Source of the DNA: Variovorax paradoxus
GTDB lineage: Bacteria > Pseudomonadota > Gammaproteobacteria > Burkholderiales > Burkholderiaceae_C
NCBI RefSeq assembly: GCF_024734665.1
Contig: NZ_CP102931.1
Span: forward strand, 866,001-930,000
Reading direction: 5' to 3'
Length of the DNA stretch: 64,000 nucleotides
The number at the start of each line of letters is the position of its first letter. The first letter of the stretch is position 1. The position numbers and the translations under genes are program-made. Below the pieces are notes generated by a model, which saw only the letters and a list, made by a program, of their open reading frames with translations, made no database searches and was not told the origin of the DNA. This document shows, in pieces, positions 33,845 through 42,403 of this stretch.

Positions 33845-34876
33845 CTAGAGCTCGCGCCACCAGCGCTGCCCCGTGTGCGGCTCGGCGAGCGACAGCTGCT
33901 CGCCCATGCCCGGTGTGGCCAGTGCGACGCCTGCCGCTTCGGCCAGCGCCTGGATGCGGTCGAAGGGCTCGTGCCAGGCGTGCATCGCCAGGTCGAAGGT
34001 GCCGTTGTGCACGGGCATCAGCCAGCGGCCCTTGAGGTCGAGATGGGCCTGCAGCGTTTCTTCGGGCTGCATGTGCACCTCGGGCCACTGTGCGTCGTAG
34101 GCGCCGGTTTCGAGCATCGTGACGTCGAAGGGGCCGAAGCGCTCGCCGATGGTCTTGAAGTCGGCGTGGTAGCCGGTGTCTCCGCTGAAGAACAGGCGCA
34201 GGTCGCCGGCCATGATCACCCACGACACCCACAGGGTGCGGTCGCTGTCGGTGAGGCTGCGTCCGGAAAAATGCTGCGCCGGCACTGCCACGAGCCGTAC
34301 GCCCGCCACAGCCGTCTGCTGCCACCAGTCGAGCTGCTGCACCTTGGCCGCGTCCACGCCCCAGGCGATCAAACGGTCGCCCACACCGATGGGCGTGATG
34401 AACACATCCACCTTGGGCGCCAGCTTCATGATGGCTGCGTGGTCGAGATGGTCGTAGTGGTCGTGCGACAGGATCACGCCCTTGATCGGCGGCAGATCGT
34501 CGATGGCAATGGGCGGTGCATGAAAGCGCTTCGGCCCCATCCACTGGAACGGCGATGCGCGTTCGGAGAACACCGGGTCGGTGAGCCAGAACTCGCCGGC
34601 AAGCTTCAGGAGCAGGGTGGAATGCCCGAGACGGAACAGGCTTGCGTCGGGTGCGGAGGCCAGTGCTGCCGCGCTGAGGGGCTGCACCGGAATTGGCGCG
34701 CGCGGCACCGTGGTGTCGGGCTTCTGTGTCAGCACTCGCCAGGCAATGGCGAGCGTCTTGGCGAAACCGGGCTCCTCGCGTGGCACGACATTGCGGAACT
34801 TGCCGTCGAGCTGTCGCGGCGACGAGGCGCGAACGACGGGCTCGTTACGGCGAAGGCAGAGGGACTGGTTGGTCAT
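33845..34876 (-). CDS. MBL-fold metallo-hydrolase (NAPE-PLD/UlaG-like)
   Basis: A 343-residue metallo-beta-lactamase-fold hydrolase with the zinc motif SHDHYDHLDH (H138, H140, D142, H143), upstream LFRLGHSTLLLKLAG and downstream FFSGDTGYHADF, the pattern of NAPE-PLD-like phospholipases and UlaG lactonases. No signal peptide is visible. The ATG at 34876 is preferred over a frame start at 34915, which lies inside an operator. It is divergent from the TetR gene at 34987, whose product probably represses it. The substrate is unknown. Confidence 0.87.
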   Translation of the reverse strand: MTNQSLCLRRNEPVVRASSPRQLDGKFRNVVPREEPGFAKTLAIAWRVLTQKPDTTVPRAPIPVQPLSAAALASAPDASLFRLGHSTLLLKLAGEFWLTDPVFSERASPFQWMGPKRFHAPPIAIDDLPPIKGVILSHDHYDHLDHAAIMKLAPKVDVFITPIGVGDRLIAWGVDAAKVQQLDWWQQTAVAGVRLVAVPAQHFSGRSLTDSDRTLWVSWVIMAGDLRLFFSGDTGYHADFKTIGERFGPFDVTMLETGAYDAQWPEVHMQPEETLQAHLDLKGRWLMPVHNGTFDLAMHAWHEPFDRIQALAEAAGVALATPGMGEQLSLAEPHTGQRWWREL

Positions 34877-34910
34877 GCGGAGCACTCCGATCAAGAGGGA
34901 GGATAAAAAG

Positions 34911-34926
34911 TACACCAGGCGGTGTA
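34911..34926. promoter_or_regulatory. TetR operator copy 1 in the MBL/TetR divergent region
   Basis: TACACC-AGGC-GGTGTA is a perfect 6-bp inverted repeat with a 4-bp spacer, 35 bp upstream of the MBL-fold gene. Its sequence is repeated at 34960, which suggests a specific regulator site rather than chance. Confidence 0.7.
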
Positions 34927-34959
34927 ATTTTTCGGAGTGTACAGCGAATTCCGGAAAAG

Positions 34960-34975
34960 TAAACTCAGCGGTGTA
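34960..34975. promoter_or_regulatory. TetR operator copy 2 in the MBL/TetR divergent region
   Basis: TAAACT-CAGC-GGTGTA keeps the right half GGTGTA of copy 1 exactly and matches its left half at 4 of 6 positions, with the same 4-bp spacer. It ends 11 bp before the TetR start codon at 34987, so it would serve autorepression. Confidence 0.65.
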
Positions 34976-34986
34976 AAATCCGCCCC

Positions 34987-35595
34987 ATGACCCAGGCTAT
35001 ACGTCTTACCGACCGCAAGCGCGAGGCGATCGTCCAGGCCGCCATCGCCGAATTCCGCGCCAGTGGCTTCGAGGCTACGAGCGTCGACAAGATCGCCGCC
35101 CGCGCCGAGGTTTCGAAGCGCACGCTGTACAACCACTTTCCGAGCAAGGACGAACTCTTCGCCGAGATCCTGCGCGTGCTGTGGGAAAGCGCCGCGAGCC
35201 AGGAAGAGCTGCCCTATCGCGCCGATGCGCCGGTGCGCGAGCAGTTGCTGGCGTTGCTGATGCAGAAAATGTCCCTGCTGGCCGACGACAACTTTCTCGA
35301 CCTCGCACGCGTGGCCATCGCGGCCGCCATCCATTCGCCCGAACGCGTGCAGGAGATGATGAATCGCCTGGGCCAGAAAGAAGGCGGGGTGCTCGGCTGG
35401 ATTCGCGCCGCTCAGAAGGACGGCCGCCTGAAGGCAGGCGACGCTTCACTGGCCGCGCAGCAACTGGAGAGCCTGGTCAAGGGCGTGGCCTTCTGGCCGC
35501 AGGTCGCGCTGGGCCAGCCCAAGCTGGCGCCGCGTGCGCAGCGGCAGATCGCCAATGCGGCGGTAGACCTGTTCCTCAGCCACTACGAGGCATAA
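34987..35595 (+). CDS. TetR-family regulator divergent from the MBL-fold gene
   Basis: A 202-residue TetR-family regulator. The DNA-binding region lies at about 10-58 (AIAEFRASGFEATSVDKIAA, then SKRTLYNHFPSKDELF) and a C-terminal domain of the TetR_C AefR-like type with an LFL-rich end follows. The ATG lies just downstream of operator copy 2. It probably controls itself and the MBL-fold hydrolase through the two TACACC-N4-GGTGTA sites. The inducer is unknown. Confidence 0.9.
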   Translation: MTQAIRLTDRKREAIVQAAIAEFRASGFEATSVDKIAARAEVSKRTLYNHFPSKDELFAEILRVLWESAASQEELPYRADAPVREQLLALLMQKMSLLADDNFLDLARVAIAAAIHSPERVQEMMNRLGQKEGGVLGWIRAAQKDGRLKAGDASLAAQQLESLVKGVAFWPQVALGQPKLAPRAQRQIANAAVDLFLSHYEA

Positions 35596-35613
35596 GCCGA
35601 GACTCGTGCTGCT

Positions 35614-35668
35614 GCACGAGAGTACGGCCGTCCGCGCCCGCAAGGTGCCGACGGCCGTAATTTCGTGC
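35614..35668 (+). other. Interrupted hairpin in the gap after the TetR gene
   Basis: TACGGCCGTC (35623-35632) pairs perfectly with GACGGCCGTA (35650-35659) around a 17-base loop. Outside a 3x3 internal loop, GCACGA (35614-35619) pairs with TCGTGC (35663-35668). It begins 18 bp after the TetR stop and has no U-tract, so it is either a weak terminator or a structured leader or small RNA element. Confidence 0.5.
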
Positions 35669-35739
35669 GTCACTTTCATCCCCTCCAACGCGGCTTTCGT
35701 CAACCCTCACGAGCGGAAAATAGCTTAGCTACTAAATAC

Positions 35740-35768
35740 TTGACACTTAAACTATTGAGCCATAAATT
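35740..35768 (+). promoter_or_regulatory. Strong sigma-70-type promoter of the secreted hydrolase gene
   Basis: TTGACA (35740-35745), a 17-bp spacer and TAAATT (35763-35768) lie in a locally AT-rich stretch about 100 bp upstream of the start at 35868. TAGCT-T-AGCTA (35721-35731), just upstream of the -35, is an 11-bp inverted repeat and a possible operator. Confidence 0.65.
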
Positions 35769-35867
35769 TACGGCACCACGAGAGTTCGTGTGCGGCTTTC
35801 GGTGGCATCGCCCGTAACGCACTTGTTCAATCAGCAGCGCGCTGACGCGCGCATTCAGGAGTTGCAA

Positions 35868-36659
35868 ATGTCCATGCTCAAGATCGCAAAGCTCTTCACC
35901 GCCGCTTTCGGCGCCGCAGTCATCGCAACGGGTGCGGCCAGCGCTGCCGCCGCCACGACGGCAAAGCCCGGCATCGTCCTGGTGCACGGTGGTTTCGTCG
36001 ACGGCTCCGGCTGGGAAGGCGTCTACAAGATCCTCACGAAGGACGGGTACGACGTCACCATCGTCCAGAACCCGACCATCTCGCTGGCTGACGATGTCGC
36101 TGTCACGAAGCGTGCAATCGCCGCGCAGAAGGGGCCGGTCGTTCTCGTCGGCCACTCGTATGGCGGTGTCGTCGTCACCGAGGCAGGCAACGACGAAAAA
36201 GTGGCGAGCCTCGTCTATATCGCTGCGTTCGCTCCCGACAAGGGCGAGTCGGTCGACTCGCTGATCAAGAACCCGCCGCCCGGCGCGCCGGTGCCCCCGA
36301 TCCTTGCGCCGGTCGACGGCTTCCTGATGCTCGACAAGACGAAGTTCGCTGCCTCTTTCGCAGCGGACGTGAAGGGCGAAACGGCCGCCTTCATGGCGAA
36401 TTCGCAGGTGCCGTGGGGTGTTGCCGCCCTCGCCGGAGCGGTCAGCGAACCGGCATGGAAGTCGAAGCCGAGCTGGTACCTCGTGGCCAAGGACGACAAG
36501 ATGATCCCGCCGCCTGCGCAGCGCAACATGTCCAAGCGCGCGGGTGCCACCGTGACGGAAGTCCCCGGCAGCCACGCCGTCTACGTTTCGAATCCCAAGG
36601 CCGTAGCTGCGTTGATCAAGCAAGCCGCGAACAAGGTGTCTGTCGCCGCTGCCAAGTAA
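35868..36659 (+). CDS. Exported alpha/beta hydrolase (EstC/salicylate-esterase-like)
   Basis: A 263-residue alpha/beta hydrolase with a Sec signal peptide (about 1-30, ending ASAAAA). The nucleophile motif is GHSYGG, preceded by VLVHGGFVDGSGW, the oxyanion region of the EstC/HNL-like group; the base is in VPGSHAVYVSNP. AGGAG sits 6 bases before the ATG at 35868, which excludes a longer frame starting at 35790. It is a single gene with its own promoter and a hairpin terminator at 36671. The natural substrate is unknown, and a role in ester or lactone hydrolysis outside the cytoplasm is inferred. Confidence 0.88.
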   Translation: MSMLKIAKLFTAAFGAAVIATGAASAAAATTAKPGIVLVHGGFVDGSGWEGVYKILTKDGYDVTIVQNPTISLADDVAVTKRAIAAQKGPVVLVGHSYGGVVVTEAGNDEKVASLVYIAAFAPDKGESVDSLIKNPPPGAPVPPILAPVDGFLMLDKTKFAASFAADVKGETAAFMANSQVPWGVAALAGAVSEPAWKSKPSWYLVAKDDKMIPPPAQRNMSKRAGATVTEVPGSHAVYVSNPKAVAALIKQAANKVSVAAAK

Positions 36660-36670
36660 TGGATCCGGGT

Positions 36671-36697
36671 GCTGCCTGGTGCGACGCACCGGGCAGC
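36671..36697. terminator. Convergent hairpin terminator
   Basis: GCTGCC-T-GGTGC (36671-36682) pairs with GCACC-G-GGCAGC (36686-36697) around a GAC loop, a 12-bp stem with one T-G wobble. It lies between the convergent hydrolase gene (ends 36659) and the small gene ending at 36706. It lacks a clear U-tract on either strand. Confidence 0.55.
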
Positions 36698-36705
36698 GCC
36701 GTCAG

Positions 36706-36918
36706 TCAACGCTTGTGCTCGCGCGCCAACTCCTTCAGCGCAAGAAAGCCATCTTCCAGTGCAAGATCGAATTCGGGAAAGTTCTTCGGAGAGCGCGCCA
36801 CCTGCACATCGATGATGTCCGTCTCCTTGCGCTCCATGAGCGTCCAGGAAAACGCGTGAGGTTCAACCTCGTCGATGATGACCCGCAGCTGGCTTGCCGG
36901 GACCATGGTGCGTTCCAA
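36706..36918 (-). CDS. Small conserved-looking protein of unknown function, 70 aa
   Basis: A 70-residue soluble protein with no recognised domain; it is acidic in the middle and ends in a charged helix (FLALKELAREHKR). The TTG at 36918 has a strong GGAGG 7 bases upstream and is the better start; an ATG at 36906 has no good site. It is 21 bp downstream of the 84-codon gene in the same direction, so the two are probably co-transcribed. Codon third positions are GC-rich, as in real genes here. Confidence 0.6.
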   Translation of the reverse strand: MERTMVPASQLRVIIDEVEPHAFSWTLMERKETDIIDVQVARSPKNFPEFDLALEDGFLALKELAREHKR

Positions 36919-36939
36919 GGTGCGGCCTCCGGTGGTGTT

Positions 36940-37194
36940 TCAGTGTGCTGCCAGGACTTGCGCCTGATAGGACACATCCAGCAGCTTTCCTTTTCTCGCG
37001 TAGTAGCGGTCGATCCGCCACTCCTTCAGGATTTCCATCGCAAGACTGAAGGTGCCGAGGCTCAGCGTGTAGAGGCTGGCAAGAGGAAAGTCGCCCTCGG
37101 ATTCCAGGGCCAGCACGAGTCGGGCCAGAGTCAGGGACTCCTCGCCGTTCGGGTCGGCCGTGATGATCTGGCGTGCTTCTTTGATCGCGTTCAT
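36940..37194 (-). CDS. Small conserved-looking protein of unknown function, 84 aa
   Basis: An 84-residue, mostly helical cytosolic protein with no recognised domain (MNAIKEARQIITADPNG... GDFPLASLYTLSLGTFSLAM). GGA lies 7 bases before the ATG. It is the first of two small minus-strand genes, and its promoter must lie in the 315-bp region shared with the divergent kdp operon. Its role is unknown. Confidence 0.65.
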   Translation of the reverse strand: MNAIKEARQIITADPNGEESLTLARLVLALESEGDFPLASLYTLSLGTFSLAMEILKEWRIDRYYARKGKLLDVSYQAQVLAAH

Positions 37195-37509
37195 CGGGGT
37201 CCTTTGTGGGGTCTCTCGAGCGCTGTCGCAGCGGCGAACCGCCGCCTGGGCCTACCGGCAGCCCCTTGGGCAATCTGTCTTGCCTTCAGGCCCGGCAGCA
37301 GGGCGTTCCGGTTGGAGCGGCGCAGTCTAGCACCGGCTTTTCGTCAAGGGGCACGTGCTTTCGCATGTTTCAAAGCGATGCGTCGTTCCTTTGCATACCG
37401 CGCTCTCCGGATTTTTATATTCTTTTTACAGCCCGCTCCCAAGATTTATCCCTGTTTTTACGCGCGCCTGCAGAGACTCACTGACTTGTTTCGTTTGCAG
37501 GAGTGATGA
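37195..37509. other. 315-bp divergent region between the small gene pair and kdp
   Basis: The region contains no gene. The left half (37195-37330) is GC-rich with short dyads such as GCGGCGAACCGCCGC. The right half (37370-37460) is AT-richer, with poly-T tracts and a KdpE-like box at 37414-37431. The kdp transcript starts in the last 80 bp, ahead of AGGAG at 37499. Confidence 0.6.
37414..37431 (+). promoter_or_regulatory. KdpE-type binding site upstream of kdp
   Basis: TTTATAT-TCTT-TTTACAG has two T-rich direct half-sites starting 11 bp apart. As I recall it, this closely resembles the E. coli kdp promoter site (TTTATAC-TTTT-TTTACAC), and here too it is followed by GCCCG. It lies about 80 bp upstream of the first small ORF of the operon. 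It predicts activation by KdpE under potassium limitation. Confidence 0.75.
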
Positions 37510-37614
37510 ATGGACATCGTGTGGATTGCCGCCATTGCGGTCATGTGGGTCGTAGTGGCCGAACTGGTAGTCGGGCTGCACAAGCTCGATACGCCCAAGG
37601 GAGAACGGCCATGA
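37510..37614 (+). CDS. 34-residue membrane peptide leading the kdp operon
   Basis: A 34-codon frame begins with ATG at 37510, 6 bases after AGGAG, and ends in TGA overlapping the kdpF start (ATGA). The product is one hydrophobic helix (IVWIAAIAVMWVVVAELVVG, residues 3-22) followed by a charged tail ([11 protein letters not shown]). It is distinct from KdpF, which follows intact. The ribosome site and stop-start coupling argue that it is translated. No known name applies; a KdpF-like accessory role at the KdpABC complex is an inference. Confidence 0.7.
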   Translation: MDIVWIAAIAVMWVVVAELVVGLHKLDTPKGERP

Positions 37615-37709
37615 TCGGACTTGAAGTCCTTTACGGGTTCGCCGGGCTTATCGCCGTGATCCTGTTCGCCTACCTCGTCTTTGCGCTCATCTGCGCCGAG
37701 GAGTTCTGA
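37611..37709 (+). CDS. kdpF: KdpF, small subunit of the K+-transporting ATPase
   Basis: A 32-residue single-helix membrane peptide ([20 protein letters not shown]...) ending CAEEF. Length, sequence style and position directly before kdpA identify KdpF, which stabilises the KdpABC complex. Its ATG overlaps the stop of the preceding 34-codon ORF, and its stop is 2 bp before kdpA. Confidence 0.88.
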   Translation: MIGLEVLYGFAGLIAVILFAYLVFALICAEEF

Positions 37710-37711
37710 TC

Positions 37712-39517
37712 ATGAGTAGCTCGGCCTGGGGGCTTCTGGCCCTCTATCTCGTCGTGCTGCTTTTGCTCGCATGGCCGCTCGGACGTTTCCTGGCGGCGAT
37801 GTGCACTGGCCATATGCCGCGTTGGACTCAACGCGTCGAAGCACCGCTCTACAAGCTTGCCGGGGTCTCGCCCGACAACTCCATGCACTGGCGCACCTAC
37901 GCCTTTGCGCTGCTCGCGTTCAACGCGGTCGGTGCACTGGCTGTCTATGGCCTGCAGCGACTGCAGGGCTGGCTGCCGTTCAACCCGGCGGGCATGACGG
38001 CCGTGTCGCCCGACTCGGCCTTCAACACCGCGGTGAGCTTCGTCTCCAACACCAACTGGCAGGGCTATGCCGGTGAATCGACCATGAGCTATCTCACGCA
38101 GATGCTCGGCCTCACGGTGCAGAACTTCTTCTCCGCCGCCACGGGCATTGCAGTGGCCTTCGTGCTGGTGCGCGGCTTTGCGGCGCGCCGCACCGACGGC
38201 AAGGGCTTCGTGGGCAACTTCTGGGTCGATGTCACGCGCATCACGACCTGGCTGTTGCTGCCGATCTCCTTCGTGCTCGCGATGTTCCTCGCGGGCCAGG
38301 GCGTGATCCAGAACTTCGATGCCTACAAGACCGTGGACACGCTCGAGACCACCGCCTTCCAGCAGCCGAAGAACGACGCCAACGGCCAGCCGCTGAAAGA
38401 CGACAAGGGTCAGCCGGTGATGGAAGACGCCACCACCAAGACGCAGACGCTCGCCATGGGCCCGGTCGCTTCGCAGGAAGCCATCAAGATGCTCGGCACC
38501 AACGGCGGCGGCTTCTTCAATGCCAACTCGGCGCATCCGTACGAGAACCCGACGGCGCTTGCGAACCTGCTGCAGATGCTCGCGATCTTCGTGATCCCGG
38601 CGGCGCTGTGCTTCACCTTCGGCCGCGTGGTCGGCGACATCCGCCAGGGCTGGGCCGTGCTCGCGGCCATGACGGTGATCTTCGTCATCGCCGTGGTCGT
38701 GCTCACCCCCGCCGAGCAGGCCGGCAACCCGCTGCTGACGCCGCTGGGCGTCGACCAGATGTCGAGCGTGCTGCAAAGCGGCGGCAACATGGAAGGCAAG
38801 GAAGTGCGCTTCGGCATCGACGCCTCGGCCCTCTTCGCCGCCATCACCACGGCCGCCTCGTGCGGCGCGGTGAACGCCATGCACGACTCGCTCACTCCGC
38901 TCGGCGGCATGGTGCCCATGGTGCTGATGCAGCTCGGCGAGGTGGTGTTCGGCGGCGTGGGCACCGGGCTCTACAGCATGCTGATCTTCGCGATCCTGGC
39001 GGTGTTCATCGCCGGCCTGATGATCGGCCGCACGCCCGAGTACCTCGGCAAGAAGATCGAGGTCTATGAGATGAAGCTCACCTCGGTCGCCATCCTGGTG
39101 ACGCCGATCCTGGTGCTGGCCGGCACGGCCGCTGCCGTGATCGCGGATGCGGGCAAGGCCGGCATCGCCAACCCCGGCGCGCATGGCTTCTCGGAAATCC
39201 TGTACGCGCTGACCTCGGCCGGCAACAACAACGGCAGCGCCTTCGCGGGCCTGTCGGCCAACACGCCGTTCTACAACGCGCTGCTGGCGGTCGTCATGTG
39301 GTTCGGCCGCTTCGGCGTGATCGTGCCGGTGCTCGCCATTGCCGGCGCGCTCGCCGCCAAGAAGCGCCTTCCGGTCACGGCCGGCACCATGCCTACGCAT
39401 GGGCCGCTGTTCGTGACGCTGCTGATCGGCACCGTGCTGCTGGTGGGCTTGCTCAACTACGTGCCGGCGCTCGCGCTGGGACCGGTCGTCGAGCACCTGA
39501 TGCTGTGGGCGAAGTGA
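37712..39517 (+). CDS. kdpA: KdpA, potassium-binding channel subunit
   Basis: A 601-residue inner-membrane protein with about ten helices, homologous to K+ channels and transporters, which selects and passes K+ in the KdpFABC pump. The selectivity-filter segments are recognisable: [14 protein letters not shown] (about 107-120), [20 protein letters not shown] (about 260-280) and [13 protein letters not shown] (about 500-512). Length is close to the E. coli protein (557) with a longer periplasmic insert near residue 215-240. It is followed 10 bp later by kdpB. Confidence 0.97.
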   Translation: MSSSAWGLLALYLVVLLLLAWPLGRFLAAMCTGHMPRWTQRVEAPLYKLAGVSPDNSMHWRTYAFALLAFNAVGALAVYGLQRLQGWLPFNPAGMTAVSPDSAFNTAVSFVSNTNWQGYAGESTMSYLTQMLGLTVQNFFSAATGIAVAFVLVRGFAARRTDGKGFVGNFWVDVTRITTWLLLPISFVLAMFLAGQGVIQNFDAYKTVDTLETTAFQQPKNDANGQPLKDDKGQPVMEDATTKTQTLAMGPVASQEAIKMLGTNGGGFFNANSAHPYENPTALANLLQMLAIFVIPAALCFTFGRVVGDIRQGWAVLAAMTVIFVIAVVVLTPAEQAGNPLLTPLGVDQMSSVLQSGGNMEGKEVRFGIDASALFAAITTAASCGAVNAMHDSLTPLGGMVPMVLMQLGEVVFGGVGTGLYSMLIFAILAVFIAGLMIGRTPEYLGKKIEVYEMKLTSVAILVTPILVLAGTAAAVIADAGKAGIANPGAHGFSEILYALTSAGNNNGSAFAGLSANTPFYNALLAVVMWFGRFGVIVPVLAIAGALAAKKRLPVTAGTMPTHGPLFVTLLIGTVLLVGLLNYVPALALGPVVEHLMLWAK

Positions 39518-39527
39518 GGCCCGGACC

Positions 39528-41630
39528 ATGACTACAAAGACCAATACTTCCCTTTCGCTGTTCGATGCAGCGCTTCTGCGGCCCGCCCTCTGGGCCTCCG
39601 TCGCCAAGCTGAGCCCGCGGGTGCAGTGGCGCAACCCGGTGATGTTCATCGTCTACATCGGCAGCATCCTGACGACGCTGCTCTGGGTGCATGCGATGAG
39701 CTTCCCGGGCGACACCGGCATGAAGCCCGCCTTCGTGCTGGCCGTGACCATCTGGCTGTGGTTCACCGTGCTGTTCGCCAACTTCGCCGAGGCACTGGCC
39801 GAAGGCCGCAGCAAGGCGCAGGCCGCCTCGCTGCGCGGCCTGCGCAAGGACACCTGGGCCAAGAAGCTCAAGGAGCCTTTCCACGGCGCGGCGTTCTTGC
39901 CGGAACAGGCGCTCAACTTGCGCAAGGGCGACGTCGTGCTGGTCGAGACCGGCGACGTCATTCCGCTCGATGGCGAAGTGATCGAAGGCGTGGCCTCGGT
40001 CGACGAAAGCGCCATCACCGGCGAATCGGCGCCAGTGGTGCGCGAATCGGGCGGCGACTTCTCGGCTGTGACTGGTGGCACCCGCGTGCTGTCCGACTGG
40101 CTGGTGGTGCGCGTCTCGGTGAACCCGGGCGAGTCGTTTCTCGACCGCATGATCAGCATGGTCGAAGCCGCCAAGCGCCAGAAGACGCCCAACGAAATCG
40201 CGCTCACCATCCTGCTGGTTGCGCTCACGCTGGTGTTCCTGATCGTCACCGCCACGCTGCTTCCGTTCTCGATATTCAGCGTCGGTGCATCCAATGCGGG
40301 AACCGTGGTGTCGCTCACCGCGCTGGTCGCGCTGCTGGTGTGCCTGATCCCGACCACCATCGGCGGCCTGCTGTCGGCCATCGGCGTGGCCGGCATGAGC
40401 CGCATGATGCAGGCCAACGTGATCGCCACCTCGGGCCGCGCGGTGGAAGCCGCCGGCGACGTCGACGTGCTGCTGCTCGACAAGACCGGCACCATCACGC
40501 ACGGCAACCGCCAGGCCACTTCGTTCCTGCCCGCACCCGGCATTCCGAAGGCCCGCCTGGCCCGCTCTGCGATGCTCGCATCGCTGGCCGATGAAACGCC
40601 CGAAGGCCGCAGCATCGTCGAGCTGGCCCGCCGCGACGGCCTCGACCCGGCAACGCCGGCCGAGGGCGCTCATTTCGTGCCCTTCACCGCGCAGACCCGC
40701 ATGAGCGGCGTCGACCTGCCCGCCGCGCCGAACAGCCTCGACACCGACGCCGTCCAGCTGCGCAAGGGCGCGGTCGACGCGGTGCGGCGCCACGTCGAGG
40801 CGCTCGGCGGCAGCATGGCGCCCGAGGTGCTGCGCGCGGCCGAAGAAGCGGCCCGCCGCGGCAGCACGCCGCTGGCCGTGGCCGAAGGCAACCGCGTGCT
40901 CGGCGTGGTCGAGCTCAAGGACATCGTCAAGACCGACATCAAGGAGCGCTTTGCCGAGCTGCGCCGCATGGGCATCAAGACGGTGATGATCACCGGCGAC
41001 AACAAGCTCACGGCAGCGGCCATCGCGGCCGAAGCCGGCGTCGATGACTTCCTGGCCGAAGCCACCCCCGAAGACAAGCTCGCGCTCATCCGCCAGTACC
41101 AGGCCGAAGGTCGCCTGGTGGCCATGACCGGCGACGGCACCAACGACGCCCCCGCGCTCGCGCAGGCCGACGTGGCCGTGGCCATGGGCAGCGGCACGCA
41201 GGCTGCGAAGGAGGCCGGCAACATGGTCGACCTCGACTCCAACCCGACCAAGCTGCTCGAAGTGGTGGAAACCGGCAAGGCGCTGCTGATGACGCGCGGC
41301 TCGCTCACCACCTTCTCGATTGCGAACGACGTGGCGAAGTACTTCGCCATCATTCCGGCGATCTTCGTGTCGACGTATCCGCAGCTGGGTGCGCTCAACG
41401 TGATGCGGCTCGCGAGCCCGTCGTCGGCCATCCTGAGCGCGGTGATCTTCAACGCGCTGGTCATCGTGTTCCTGATTCCGCTGGCATTGAAGGGCGTGCG
41501 CTACCGGCCCGTCGGTGCCGCCGCGCTGCTGCGCCGCAACCTTGCCATCTATGGCCTGGGCGGACTGGTCGTCCCCTTCATCGGCATCAAGTTGATCGAC
41601 TGGCTTCTTGTAGCCGTCCATCTCGTCTGA
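39528..41630 (+). CDS. kdpB: KdpB, P-type ATPase subunit
   Basis: A 700-residue P-type ATPase that powers K+ uptake. The phosphorylated aspartate is D318 in DKTGTIT. The actuator motif TGES is in [13 protein letters not shown], and the hinge motif is [11 protein letters not shown]. One detail differs from the usual DKTGTITLGNR: Leu is replaced by His ([11 protein letters not shown]). Start and length agree with the family, and it lies between kdpA and kdpC with short spacers. Confidence 0.97.
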   Translation: MTTKTNTSLSLFDAALLRPALWASVAKLSPRVQWRNPVMFIVYIGSILTTLLWVHAMSFPGDTGMKPAFVLAVTIWLWFTVLFANFAEALAEGRSKAQAASLRGLRKDTWAKKLKEPFHGAAFLPEQALNLRKGDVVLVETGDVIPLDGEVIEGVASVDESAITGESAPVVRESGGDFSAVTGGTRVLSDWLVVRVSVNPGESFLDRMISMVEAAKRQKTPNEIALTILLVALTLVFLIVTATLLPFSIFSVGASNAGTVVSLTALVALLVCLIPTTIGGLLSAIGVAGMSRMMQANVIATSGRAVEAAGDVDVLLLDKTGTITHGNRQATSFLPAPGIPKARLARSAMLASLADETPEGRSIVELARRDGLDPATPAEGAHFVPFTAQTRMSGVDLPAAPNSLDTDAVQLRKGAVDAVRRHVEALGGSMAPEVLRAAEEAARRGSTPLAVAEGNRVLGVVELKDIVKTDIKERFAELRRMGIKTVMITGDNKLTAAAIAAEAGVDDFLAEATPEDKLALIRQYQAEGRLVAMTGDGTNDAPALAQADVAVAMGSGTQAAKEAGNMVDLDSNPTKLLEVVETGKALLMTRGSLTTFSIANDVAKYFAIIPAIFVSTYPQLGALNVMRLASPSSAILSAVIFNALVIVFLIPLALKGVRYRPVGAAALLRRNLAIYGLGGLVVPFIGIKLIDWLLVAVHLV

Positions 41631-41643
41631 GGAGTTCCCAATC

Positions 41644-42225
41644 ATGAACAACAACGGCAATATCGTTCGCCCCGTGCTCGTGGTCTTTGCACTGCTGAGC
41701 GCACTCACCGGCCTGATCTATCCGATGGCCGTCACCGGCGCCGCGAAGGCGGTGTTTCCGTCGCAGGCGGCGGGCAGCCTGATCGTGCTCGACGGCACGA
41801 CCGTGGGCTCCAGGCTCATCGGCCAGAACTTCAGCGACCCGAAGCACTTCTGGGGCCGCCCGTCAGCCACCGCGCCGCAGCCCTACAACGCAACCGCCTC
41901 GGGCGGCTCCAACCAGGGCCCGCTCAACCCAGCGCTGACCGATGCGGTGAAGGCGCGCGTCGAGGCGCTGCGCGCGGCCGATCCGGGCAACACCGCGCCG
42001 GTGCCGGTCGACCTCGTCACGGCTTCGGCCAGCGGGCTCGACCCCGACATCAGCCCCGCCGCCGCGCAATACCAGGCCGCGCGCGTGGCGCGCGTGCGTG
42101 GCGTGCCGATCGAGCAGGTCAACGCGCTGATTGCAAGCAACACCCAGGCTCCGCTGTTCGGCTTGCTGGGCGAGTCGCGCGTCAACGTGCTGTCGCTCAA
42201 CATTGCCCTCGACAAGGTGAAGTAA
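41644..42225 (+). CDS. kdpC: KdpC, K+-transporting ATPase accessory subunit
   Basis: A 193-residue subunit with one N-terminal membrane helix (about 10-32) and a periplasmic domain, including the conserved [21 protein letters not shown] and [16 protein letters not shown] regions. It stabilises the pump and increases ATP affinity. AGGAG precedes the ATG. The next canonical gene, kdpD, starts about 180 bp later, and the space holds a small ORF at 42254. Confidence 0.97.
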   Translation: MNNNGNIVRPVLVVFALLSALTGLIYPMAVTGAAKAVFPSQAAGSLIVLDGTTVGSRLIGQNFSDPKHFWGRPSATAPQPYNATASGGSNQGPLNPALTDAVKARVEALRAADPGNTAPVPVDLVTASASGLDPDISPAAAQYQAARVARVRGVPIEQVNALIASNTQAPLFGLLGESRVNVLSLNIALDKVK

Positions 42226-42253
42226 TGGGCGATCGGATAGCCCGAGCTGCACC

Positions 42254-42391
42254 ATGGTGACTGACCTGTTCCACGTCCTCTGCGCGATGGCGGCGCTGTT
42301 CATTCCTCTGGGGTTCGCGTGGTTCATCGTGTCCCGTACTGCACGCCGGCATAAGCGTGGAGCCAGGCGCAAGGACCCCAAGCAACGCTAG
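42254..42391 (+). CDS. 45-residue candidate membrane peptide between kdpC and kdpD
   Basis: An open frame from ATG 42254 to TAG 42391 encodes one hydrophobic helix (about residues 5-27, FHVLCAMAALFIPLGFAWFI) and a strongly basic tail (RTARRHKRGARRKDPKQR). That is a normal inside-positive single-span layout. Third codon positions are GC-rich. The ribosome site is weak, and I know no named family. The space between kdpC and kdpD is normally shorter, so either this is a real extra gene or simply a spacer. Confidence 0.5.
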   Translation: MVTDLFHVLCAMAALFIPLGFAWFIVSRTARRHKRGARRKDPKQR

Positions 42392-42403
42392 CAGGCCTTG
42401 TTC

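Noticed and set aside
35614..35668. Considered calling the hairpin after the TetR gene a Rho-independent terminator
   Set aside because: There is no run of T after the stem on either strand, so it is reported only as an unexplained structure.
39453..41708. Long minus-strand frames (751 and 659 codons) opposite kdpB and kdpA
   Set aside because: They have the same low-complexity Arg/His/Glu composition, no ribosome sites and no motifs, and they lie entirely opposite verified kdp genes.
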